Below are positions 33,341 to 43,170 of a DNA stretch of 64,000 nucleotides, one piece after another. Origin of the DNA: Deinandra increscens subsp. villosa (lineage: Eukaryota; Streptophyta; Magnoliopsida; Asterales; Asteraceae). The position numbers were made by a program, and so were the translations under genes. Each line of letters starts with the position of its first letter. Within the stretch, counting starts at the first letter, position 1. A model generated the notes under the pieces. That model did not search any database. It was given only the letters and a program-made list of their open reading frames with translations, and had not been told where the DNA came from. Where the stretch lies: the NCBI GenBank assembly GCA_039602395.1, contig JBCNJP010000026.1, forward strand, positions 609,195 through 673,194, read 5' to 3'.

Positions 33341-34243
33341 CTTCTTGACACGCGGTTTTTATATGTCCTCCGTGTTTTTTTTTTTGAAATATGACAGAAA
33401 TTCTTGACACGCAAAAATGCGCGTCATGAATTCTTAGGAATTACCTATAAATGACATTTTATTTTGACACTTCAGTTTTTGCACGTCAAGAATTTTCGAG
33501 TGTCATCGTTCGCGTGTCAAGGAAGGCAGTTTTTGTAGTAGTGGAGTTTGGTGGATTCACGGATTAGGGTTTGGTTGGGATTTGGCCGGCGGCTACTACT
33601 TTGCTCCTGTTTGATTCTGTTCGAGTTTTCAAGGGCGGGTGGTGGTTGTTCAAACCGATTAGGGATGGCACATCATATGGCATCAATCGGCGCTGATGAG
33701 AAAGGTGTTTCGAGATCCGATTTTGATTTTCCGTCCGGTGAAAGGAGGTTGAGGCTTTCTCTCTGGTTCATCGTGATCCCATCGCTACCCTAACCTCCAA
33801 TCGGGTAAGTTCTTGTCAATGATTCACTGTTTTGTTTGATCGTCTTTTGGTGGCCGGAATTTTTTGGTTATTGTCGATCCTGGATTGCCGGCGATAATCT
33901 TTAAGGGGTTCTTGGCTTTGAGTTCAAATCAGTCCAGAAAACAAGAGGAGACGGGTTCGGTAGTCGTTTTTGGGGTTAGTGGTGGCTTGTTGGTGGTTGA
34001 TGGCGATTACGGCAGGTGGGGGTGGCCGGATTTTGTCACTGTTGTGGGGTCAGAATCGCCGGTCAGGGGGGTGGCTGTCGCGGAGGGGTGACGGCAGTGG
34101 GTTGAAGAAACCCTAATGAATTAGGGTTTGCATGGGTACCGGTTTGCATGGGAACCGGTTTGGTGGTGGTTCGGGTAGATGGTGGGGCCGGGATTACGCG
34201 GATCGTTCTCGGTTTGTTTGGCTCACGGGTGGGTTGAGGTTTC

Positions 34244-34522
34244 CGTGCGGGTTCGCCCCGGAAATCCTTGACCCGCGTACTTCTTGCTTATAGCCCAATC
34301 CCTTTGGGCTAAATTACCTTTGGGCCTACGGTTTGTTGGATTGGATGGTTTTTTTGGGCCTAAGCCGGTTTGGGCTCAATAGATTGAAGATGGTTTGGGC
34401 TTATGGGCTTGTGAGATGTGGGCTTGATTGGATGGAGTTGAGGGCTCGTGCGGGTTCGCCCCGGGTTCTCTATACCTTCTTTCGGGGTTACATTGTTTGG
34501 TTTCTCGTGCGGGTTCGCCCCG
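34244..34522 (+). repeat. Three copies of a GC-rich 17-mer in N1
   Basis: CGTGCGGGTTCGCCCCG occurs at 34244-34260, 34447-34463 and 34506-34522. The last two are 59 nt apart, the same spacing as the pairs in N2 and N3. Confidence 0.8.
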
Positions 34523-34978
34523 GGTTTTCAACACTTGCTCATTGGGCCGGATGTCTTCAGTTTTTTGATAGTGGGCAGTCCCCACTTCTCTGGGCTTAAT
34601 TGTTCTAATGAGCTGAAGTCCTATTTGGACGATTCCTGATCCAATTGATTATAGTTGTTATTGGGTTGCTCTTGCCTTTATGGATTGTTTCTTGGGCTTG
34701 GAGTTCTCGGATTTTGGGCTCAGGTTGTTTTACTGTTGACTTGGAGCTGCTGGATTTTGAAGACTATTTGTTCGTGCGGTTCTATGGAATGAAGACATAT
34801 TTAGTTCTAGCTATTATTGGTTAGGATTAGATTAGTTTTCATGTTTGTTTCTGGCCTGCGTGCCATTGTTTGTCATTCTTTTTGATTGTTTCGCGGCTCC
34901 CCCCTCTATGCTAAAATGCGCTGGAGGGAGGGGAGCTTGCTTGTTTGTAATCCCGTTCAATTTTAATAAATGTTTACC

Positions 34979-34993
34979 AAGGGCACTGCCCTT
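34979..34993 (+). other. 3'-terminal hairpin (element N1)
   Basis: AAGGGCA-C-TGCCCTT before TTCC and poly(A). Within the same noncoding family, N2 has ATGGGCA-T-TGCCCAT, a compensated pair. Confidence 0.85.
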
Positions 34994-35013
34994 TTCCAAA
35001 AAAAAAAAAAAAA

Positions 35014-35327
35014 CCCTAAACCCTAAACCCTAAACCCTAAACCCTAAACCCTAAACCCTAAACCCTAAACCCTAAACCCTAAACCCTAAACCCTAAACCC
35101 TAAACCCTAAACCCTAAACCCTAAACCCTAAACCCTAAACCCTAAACCCTAAACCCTAAACCCTAAACCCTAAACCCTAAACCCTAAACCCTAAACCCTA
35201 AACCCTAAACCCTAAACCCTAAACCCTAAACCCTAAACCCTAAACCCTAAACCCTAAACCCTAAACCCTAAACCCTAAACCCTAAACCCTAAACCCTAAA
35301 CCCTAAACCCTAAACCCTAAACCCTAA
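35014..35327 (+). repeat. Telomeric array 6 (CCCTAAA)
   Basis: About 45 uninterrupted CCCTAAA units between the poly(A) of N1 and element G. Confidence 0.97.
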
Positions 35328-37566
35328 TTTTCTCTCACACCCTTAAGTGTGTGTAAGCGAATTAGATAAGGGATTGGAATGATCTACGTGTGGTCGATGT
35401 TGATCCTCTATTTTCGGTTATGGAGGATGACGGAGAGGGATCTGAGCATTGGGGGAAGATAGATTACACTTTTAGTGGAAAGGAGGAGAAGTATTTGGTC
35501 TCCACGAAAGCGTTTCTCTCGTTTGAAGAACTTAGGGTTCATGCAAGGACGTTAAAGGAGAAAGTGACGGCCTTTTGTCCGGTGAATACGATCGCATCGG
35601 TCCCGTCGAATTCTACGGGTTTGTTTCCTTCGAATGCCGATTCTGTATCGATAGCCAATCCGGGTATGTCTACTCCTAATTCGGTTCCTGTTCAGTCTAA
35701 GTCTGCCTCGTATACGACGGATGAAAGAATCCCGGTTATGAATGATATTGAATCCGACGGTTCTAATGGAGGTTTCGGGTTTGTTACGGAATCATTGCAT
35801 CGAAATTCGGGGCTCAAAAAATACCCGGATCTTGATGAGATTAATTCCGTGTCCACTGGGTCGAAATTTGATGACCGAATTGAGGAGGTTGCCGGTGATG
35901 GTGCGTTGCCGGACCATTTGAAATCGCCGGCCGGTGGCGGTGATTTTGTTCCGTTTAACGTGGGTCAAAATAAATCCCATGAAATCAGGGAGGAGTCTTT
36001 AATGCAATTAAATGAGAATATCTCATTTGATTTGAATTCTAAAACTATCCAGAATGAGGTGTCAAATGGTGGGTTAATCAAAATGTCGGCTCGCATGCAA
36101 ATGGGTGGTGGATCCGCGAACTCTCCCTTGACCCAGTTGGATAACCCGGTTGCTCCATCTCTTGGGCCACACGTTGCGGATCAGGTTTGTATTAACCAAG
36201 TTGATGGGCTGAACTCTTCCGGCCCAACTGCCACAATAAATGGGATTTCGAAATGGTTGGATTCTATGGAGACACCGGCCCAGCCCAAGTCGAACCAACT
36301 TTTACAAATTGGTAATGTTTCTATTCCGCTGACCAGTAATTCGAACTCTTCTTTTGTGTATGAGCATGACAATTTTATGGCTCTTGATCAACATGATACT
36401 GAATATGAAAGTCTTATGGGCACTAAAATTTGGAATGCGGATTTGTTTAAACAACTTGTTCAAGGGCTAGAGGTGGAAGATAGTGAAACTAGATTATTAT
36501 ATGATCCCCCTATTGTTGACCAAAATGGATCAAAAGTTGTTAAATTAAATAGTCACTTTATGGCTAAATGCAATAAAGCATATGCATTGCATTTGTTTGG
36601 TCACTTAGTGGGAAAAACGCTTCCTTATTTTAAGGTTAAGCAATGTGCCATCCGTATGTGGCATAGGTTTGGGCTTCATGAGGTTTATAGAAATAATGCC
36701 GGTGTCTATTTCTTTAAATTTTTGGATGAGAATGGTATGCAAAGTGTGCTCCAACAAGGAGCATGGCTTTTTGATGATATCCCTATGGTTCTAGAATTAT
36801 GGCAACCGGACTCTTGCCTTGATAAACCCGACCCGTCTATGGTGCCAATATGGGTATCGATTATGGATCTACCACTGAGTTTATGGAATGGTGGTAACAT
36901 TAGTCAAATTGTTAGTAGCATAGGCCGGCCCATTATGCTTGACAAGCCAACCTATGAACGATGTAAAACAAAAGATGGGGTTGTGGGCTATGCTCGAGTC
37001 TTAGTCCATGCCTTGGCCCAGAATGGGCTCCCGGACTCGGTTACGGCCCAATTCCCAACTACTAGAAATGGAGAAGGAAAAACATGTTCTTTCTCACTTG
37101 TTTATAATTGGAAGCCCCCCATTTGTACTAAGTGTTGTGTGTTTGGTCACAATGTGGATTCGTGTCCCTTGATCCCGAATATAACAGATACAACCCATAC
37201 GGAGGAGAATGTTAATATGGATAAGGAACCAAAATCTGTGGAGACTCAACAACAAAAGTTGGATGTTGACGAGGAGGGTTTTGTGGAGGTCAAGAAGAAA
37301 CGAAAAAAACCGAAGCCCAAAAAGGTTTCGAACCAGCCCAAAACGGTGGTTTTTAAACCGGTTTACCAGGCCAAAACCCAACCCAAGGGAGCCGGCTCTT
37401 CTAAACCGAATGCAGAAGCCCATCAGACACAAGCAGGCCCTTCGAGAGTCGTGGAACAGCCCATCGTTGATAAAAATCGGCCCAACAACAAAGGTAAAGC
37501 TCCTATTGCGTTATCTAATTCGTTTGCTGCTTTTAATTCTGAAGACCAGGAGGATGTGGAGGATAC
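35328..37566 (+). mobile_element. Element G: second TelG copy, rearranged 5' end, cut by gap
   Basis: Nearly identical to F from 35366 (F 25567) onward; I saw only two substitutions across about 2 kb. The first 38 bp (35328-35365) do not match the start of F. In reverse complement they match the TelN/TelG leader (ACACACTTAA and GTGTGAGAGA), so the 5' end carries a short inverted leader fragment and lacks the first 50 codons of ORF1. The 3' part is lost in the N run. Confidence 0.85.
35366..37566 (+). CDS. TelG ORF1 of element G, truncated at both ends
   Basis: The frame is open from just after a TAG at 35363-35365 to the gap (733 codons) and corresponds to F ORF1 from codon 51 onward. The first in-frame ATG is well inside, so this copy lacks its native start. 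It contains the complete DUF4283-like domain and the knuckle C-TK-C-CVFG-H-NVDS-C (about 37119-37160). Past 37386, where F is scrambled, G stays in frame (KGAGSSKPNAEAHQ, then SNSFAAFNSEDQED), so G shows the correct sequence of this region. There is no evidence for an ORF2 before the gap. Confidence 0.85.
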
Positions 37567-38066
37567 NNNNNNNNNNNNNNNNNNNNNNNNNNNNNNNNNN
37601 NNNNNNNNNNNNNNNNNNNNNNNNNNNNNNNNNNNNNNNNNNNNNNNNNNNNNNNNNNNNNNNNNNNNNNNNNNNNNNNNNNNNNNNNNNNNNNNNNNNN
37701 NNNNNNNNNNNNNNNNNNNNNNNNNNNNNNNNNNNNNNNNNNNNNNNNNNNNNNNNNNNNNNNNNNNNNNNNNNNNNNNNNNNNNNNNNNNNNNNNNNNN
37801 NNNNNNNNNNNNNNNNNNNNNNNNNNNNNNNNNNNNNNNNNNNNNNNNNNNNNNNNNNNNNNNNNNNNNNNNNNNNNNNNNNNNNNNNNNNNNNNNNNNN
37901 NNNNNNNNNNNNNNNNNNNNNNNNNNNNNNNNNNNNNNNNNNNNNNNNNNNNNNNNNNNNNNNNNNNNNNNNNNNNNNNNNNNNNNNNNNNNNNNNNNNN
38001 NNNNNNNNNNNNNNNNNNNNNNNNNNNNNNNNNNNNNNNNNNNNNNNNNNNNNNNNNNNNNNNNNN
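37567..38066. other. Assembly gap, exactly 500 N
   Basis: A second 500-N placeholder. Plus-oriented elements lie to the left and minus-oriented elements to the right. The 3' ends of both G and H are missing here. Confidence 0.98.
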
Positions 38067-41000
38067 AACAGGCCCATCCCAACCCCAAATGAGATATCCG
38101 CTTAGCCCAGCTTGCATGCTTACATCCGAAAACCTGACCTCTATATCGTGAGTATGACTTTGTTTCTCACATCCATGCATATTTTCATCCAATCTAGGGG
38201 GTTCAGCAATTAAAAAACCAACAGAGCTAGATTGATCCATCCCAACCCATAAAACCCCATAGTGCCCCATCAAAGACTCAAAAATGGAGAAGGAAAAGGC
38301 TGACTCAAAATTCATACTTGGGTTCGTACACTGGAGAATGGTTCTACAAAATTCAAAAATTTTTGGGGAGGAGAATAACGTCCTATAAGACCCAGTGTAC
38401 TCCATCCTTATCTCTCCATGGTTAGTGCATCCCAGATGCCACACATATCCTAACCACCAATATATATCCGCAGGATTAATCATGCCCCTAAAGGTAGAGA
38501 ACATAATTAAAAGAGGACAGAAAACATAGTGTGCATGTGTGTTAAGTGTAGTGGAACTGGATGACCTTAACCAAGGCCAGATGACTACCCAACGCTGTGA
38601 AACTGGCCCAACATCAAATATAATGGAAGCCCAAACCATAATTGTCCCCTCATTTGTATGATCATGACAATAGAACCAGGTACATATGTGTGACCAAGTC
38701 ACTCCGTCAATTCGTATAGTGCTAGGATCCCCCCAAAGGTTCATATCCTGGTCCCAATTAGGACTGACTGGGACCCATTGGCATCCCAGTGTAAGCCAAC
38801 TAACGCCGTCAATTCGTATAGTGCTAGGATCCCCCCAAAGGTTCATATCCTGGTCCCTTCTAGGACTGACTTGGGCCCATTGGCGCCTCAAGTGTTGCCA
38901 TCTAACATTATCAATTCCCAAGTAAGAGCTGGGCCTCAGAGAGCTTAGGGCAATGGCCTGAACCATACCCATCCACTCAGCCTCTTTTAAGTAGTGGTTG
39001 GCAGTAATAGGATAGGTAATCAAATTGAAAGACCCAAAGTCCCATGGTTGAATACTGTTGCCAAAACCGTTACTTGAGTTGTATAGTAATCCTTTGTCCT
39101 CCCAAACCCATCCCCAAAACCAGATTTCCTTAAAATGAAGTCCCTTAGTGGTTGGCCGACCCAAGCCACTAAGCCCACCTGTATTACCAACCTTCCCCAG
39201 CCCAATAAGAGCCCATCCAAAATTAACGCCCCCCATTTTAAACCAGCCCAAAACCCCCAAGGCCCACCACCTATCATCGTTCAGCCCATAAATCATGCAA
39301 AACCCATACAACAGCCGGTGCTTTTTTACCAACCCAACCAACAATTTCTCAACTGGAGATATAAAAACATTTTTTTGGTTTTTCCCCATATGCCCCTTAA
39401 ACCCATCCCAAGTAAACGGAAAATGAGGAGGGTAGATATGAGTAGTTACCTTAAAAATCATTAAAGGGTGGAGCTGGTTGGGCACCTTCATGTGAAAGCC
39501 CCACTCGTGGCTGGCAGCAATTGAATCTTTTGTGGGTTTAATCTTCAACCCAATCAGCCTATTTCTCACATTAGCACGAATGATCTCTATCAGCTCACGC
39601 AAACTTCTCTCCTTCTGCTGAAATAGCCGAAGGTTCCTTTCTTGCCATATATGGTAAATACCAGCTGCAACCACCAACCTCCAAATGATACTACGAATGG
39701 TCGCATTCTGAGGGAGGCCACTGAAAAATGCAACACAGGCATTCCACGTATCCGGAGGGTTCTCGAACTTGGCCATACTTGTCACTTCTCTCCAGATTTG
39801 ATTCGGTATCGAGCATTCGAAAAAAAGATGAGAATGGCTATCAGGGACCAACTTGCAAAATGGACACTTAGCTTCATTACCAGAATCCCAGGATCTCAAT
39901 CGGTCTTGTGTTAGAAGCCTATGCTTCACAGCAAGCCATAATATGAATGCATGTCTGGGGATGCATTGGGTGAACCATATTAGCTTATGCCAAGGGACAT
40001 TGGGGTTCGAGCAGAAAAGGTCTTCAAACACTTGCTTAGTGCTGAAACTCTCATGAGTACCCATGTTGGATCTCCATTTTATAGTATCCATCGAATCAGG
40101 ATTGAGAACAGGAGGACGCATTTCCCAAAGAAAAGGAAATTTATGGGTCCATGCAATCGGCCAGTTCCATCTTCCATGCAAGATAATATCGGCAACTTTG
40201 GTGGTTATATTTAGTCCAGCATGGTTGATTTCCCTGAACGTAATGAATTGGGCAAGAGGACTAAATGGATGCCATATGTCAAACCACACATTAGTAGATC
40301 TCCCATTGCCAATTTCTGACGTACATCTTTGCCATATAACATCACGATGGTGGAGTATGTTTCTCCAACTCCAACAAGCACCATCTTCTGGTTTGATACG
40401 CCAAAAATTATCATTGTGTAACTTGTATAACTTGATCCATCTAACCCAAATTGTTTGTTTATCAGTGACGATGTTCCATATGTGTTTTGCCATCAAGGCA
40501 GTGTTGTGGGCCTTAAGAGATTTAATCCCGAGCCCACCTTGACATTTCGGCTTGCACACCTCCTCCCACTTCACCCTAGCTTTTCCCTTCACTCTATCGC
40601 CTTGGCTCCACAGAAATCTTCTCATCAAGCTTTCGATTTCGTCAATAATATTACTTGGAAGTGTAAAAACTGAGGCCCAGTACACATGCAGAGAAGAAAG
40701 GACCGAGTTGATGAGTTGTAGCCGCCCTGCAAACGAGAGAAATCTGTTTTTCCAGTCATTAATACGTCCTTTAACCTTGTCAATCAAACATTTGCAATCC
40801 CTGGAATAGAGTCTTTTCGAGAGCAACGGAACTCCAAGATATTTGACAGGGAGTTTTCCAACTCTAAATGGCATTATGGCTTTGATCTGCACCTGCAAAG
40901 AATCCTTCACATTCCCAAAGTACATGGTACTTTTCATCATGTTGGGAAGAAGGCCAGAGACATCACTAAACTCTTTTAAGGCCTCCTGAATAATCTGAAC

Positions 41001-43127
41001 AGAGCTACAATCTGCACCAACAAACATAAGTAAGTCATCTGCAAAACAAAGATGGGTTAGTTGTAGCTCCGAGCATCTCCAATGGTATCTAAAGGTATCC
41101 GATTGGGCAATCCTCCTTTTTAAGATAAGATTTAGGACTTCCATCACAATGGTAAAGAGGTAAGGAGACATTGGATCTCCTTGTTTAAGCCCTCTCAAAC
41201 CTTTGAAGAAACCATGCACCTCACCATTGATGTTTATAGAATAAGAAGCAGTGGATATGCATGTCATGATCCAGTGTTGCATAGCAGGATGGAAACCAAA
41301 GTGATTTAAACAAGCCCTCAGAAAATCATGAGAAACAGTATCATAGGCCTTTTGAAGATCTATTTTTAAGGCCACTTTTGGATCTCCTCTCTTCCTGTGA
41401 TAGTTCCTGACAAGTTCTTGTGTGAGGAGAATATTATCACATATCATACGACCCGGTATAAAGGCACTCTGGCACTCATCAACAATAAAGTTCAACCCAC
41501 CTTTAATTCTATCACACATGATCTTTGTGATGCATTTATAAATCACATTGCAACAGGCAATGGGCCTATACTCGTTAACCGATTTAGGTCTGGTACCTTT
41601 GGGTATCAAAGAGATTAGTGCAGTATTAACCTGTGTCAGGAGCTTGCCATTACTAAAGAATTCTTTAACCGCCAAGCAAATTTCAGGCCCAACTACCCCC
41701 CATGCCGCTTTAAAGAATTTCGAGGAGTATCCATCTGGGCCAGGAGCCTTATCAGAGTCGATATCGAACATAGCAGATTTGATCTCATTGTCACTAATGG
41801 GTATCACCATTTTTTCAGCTACCTCACGGGGGAGCTTTCTTCGGAATAACGAGTCCGGGTCATGAATGTCCATAGTTTGGGCCCTAGTACCCAAAAGCCC
41901 AATAAAATATTCAACAAATTTTGTACCAACTTCCTCTCCTTCATACGAAAAACCTTGGGCATCTTGTATAGAGCAGATTTTGTTGCTTGTATGCCTAGCC
42001 TTGACCACATTATGGAAATATTTCGTATTTTGGTCACCCTCCCGAAGCCATTTGATTTTTGCACGTTGCCTCATAAGAAGTTCTTCTTCAAGCAGAACCT
42101 GATTTAGGCTCTTAGTGTAGGCTTCTTCTTCTTCACGTAACTCCAAGTTGTGAGAATCTTGAGCCACTGCCGCTTGTATACGGCCTAATTCCATCTTGAG
42201 GGATTGGATTTTGTTAGACAGGTTCCCTTGGTCTTTAGCCATTCTTCTGAACTGTTTCTTGAGATTAGATAATTTTTTTGTGACCTTGTACATATAGCAA
42301 CCAGCAATGTTGGTCATCCATTCTTCCTGAACAATGGATAGGAAGTTGGGCCTTCTACAGAGGTAATTCATAAACTTGAAGGGTCTAGGCTTCCACATTC
42401 TTTTGATCTTAGGGATAGTGAGTATGCATGGCGAATGATCAGAGGTAAGGTATGGCATAAAAAATGCATGGGAGTCTTCAAAGGTGGCACGAAACTGGTT
42501 ATTCGACATGATTCTATCAAGTTTCTTGAGCAGTCCATCAGTTTTGCCCGGGGACTTGTTCCACGTAAAAAAGACACCCTCGAAAGGGATATCAGTCAGG
42601 CCACACTTGAGGGTGACCTCTTTGAAATCATTCATTCCCGTAGAGATAGTAGAAGAGCCACTATTGGTTTCATTAAGGTCAAGAATAGTGTTAAAATCAC
42701 CAAGGATGGCCCACGGGCGATCACTGTTTATATCATTAAATCTTTCAAGTTCCATCCATAGCGGCCTTCTTTTATAATCACGGACCTTCCCATAAATAAA
42801 CGAGCAGAAGAATTCTTTTTGTCCGTTTTTGGGTTTAAGAAAACAATGAAGGGCTTGTTCAGACTGATCCAAAACCATGACATCAAGCATAAGCGGGTCC
42901 CACCCAAGAATTATTCGCGTCCAATTCGAGCAGCATGAGCTATTAGAAACCCATTCCCACCCCCGGAAAACCCGCATGCAAACTCTGGTAAGGTTTTGGG
43001 CATTCACATGGGATTCCAGAATGCTACAAACACTGATTTGTCTTGTGGCCAAAATATCAAACAATTGTCTCTGATGGTCTCTATCATGTAGACCCCTGAT
43101 GTTCCATGACATGATCTGTAACTCCAT
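38067..43127 (-). CDS. LINE ORF2 of element H: AP endonuclease, reverse transcriptase, zf-RVT, long extension
   Basis: Enzyme for nicking the target and copying element RNA by target-primed reverse transcription. The start is ATG 43127 (MELQIMSWNIRGL), 43 nt past the ORF1 stop and aligned with E; the same frame is also open upstream to 43289. AP-type endonuclease is about residues 1-235 (MSWNIRGL, ILESHV, LGDFNTIL, TSDHSPCIL). RT is about 500-780 (RPIACCNVIYK, AFIPGRMICDN, KIDLQKAYDTVS, RGLKQGDPMSPYLF, CFADDLLMF at about 695, VKYLGVPLLSKRL). A zf-RVT-like region is about 1030-1115 (IPRHAFILWLAVKHRLLTQD, CPFC...HSHLFFEC). An extension of unknown function follows, with two 34-aa repeats (about 1405-1473). 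No frameshift or stop is seen before the gap. Confidence 0.93.
38709..38912 (-). repeat. Two tandem 102-bp repeats inside ORF2 (element H)
   Basis: Two 102-bp units in frame, each ending DQDMNLWGDPSTIRI, in the position of the E and K repeats. Confidence 0.88.
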
Positions 43128-43170
43128 AAGGAAAACAAAATCAAAAAGAGTACAACAAAGAATACCCTTG

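Larger units (their letters stand above)
28617..33543. mobile_element. Non-autonomous CACTA (En/Spm-like) DNA transposon
   Basis: A 4927-bp insertion with terminal inverted repeats CACTACTACAAAAACTG at 28617 and, inverted, at 33527-33543, flanked by the 3-bp duplication GAG (28614-28616 and 33544-33546). These are hallmarks of the CACTA superfamily. Subterminal regions carry many TTGACGCGCA-type motifs in inverted pairs, as expected for transposase binding sites. The interior has no transposase or other long ORF, so it depends on an autonomous relative. The empty site is recovered exactly by comparison with N3. Confidence 0.93.
28415..35013 (+). mobile_element. Element N1: noncoding (TelN) LINE-tailed element, split by a CACTA
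   Basis: A noncoding retroelement of about 1.65 kb (28415-28616 plus 33544-34997) interrupted by a DNA transposon. It starts ATGGAAAATCATTT at the telomeric CCCT and carries the leader motif ACACACTTAACGGTGTGAGAG. It contains three copies of CGTGCGGGTTCGCCCCG and a C-rich/G-rich inverted repeat (34894-34938), and ends with AATAAA, the hairpin AAGGGCA-C-TGCCCTT (34979-34993) and poly(A) 34998-35013. No frame longer than about 90 codons is convincing. The minus-strand pair N2/N3 aligns with it throughout, which proves a family and shows the CACTA is an insertion. Confidence 0.85.

Noticed and set aside
34244..34522. Pol III B box or tRNA-derived SINE head in TelN
   Set aside because: GGGTTCGCCCC resembles a T-arm, but the B-box A after TTCG is missing, no A box lies at a proper distance, and the motif is near the 3' end and duplicated.
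28415..34997. LTR retrotransposon or pararetrovirus
   Set aside because: No direct long terminal repeats, primer binding site, gag-pol or movement protein; the ends are LINE-like with poly(A).
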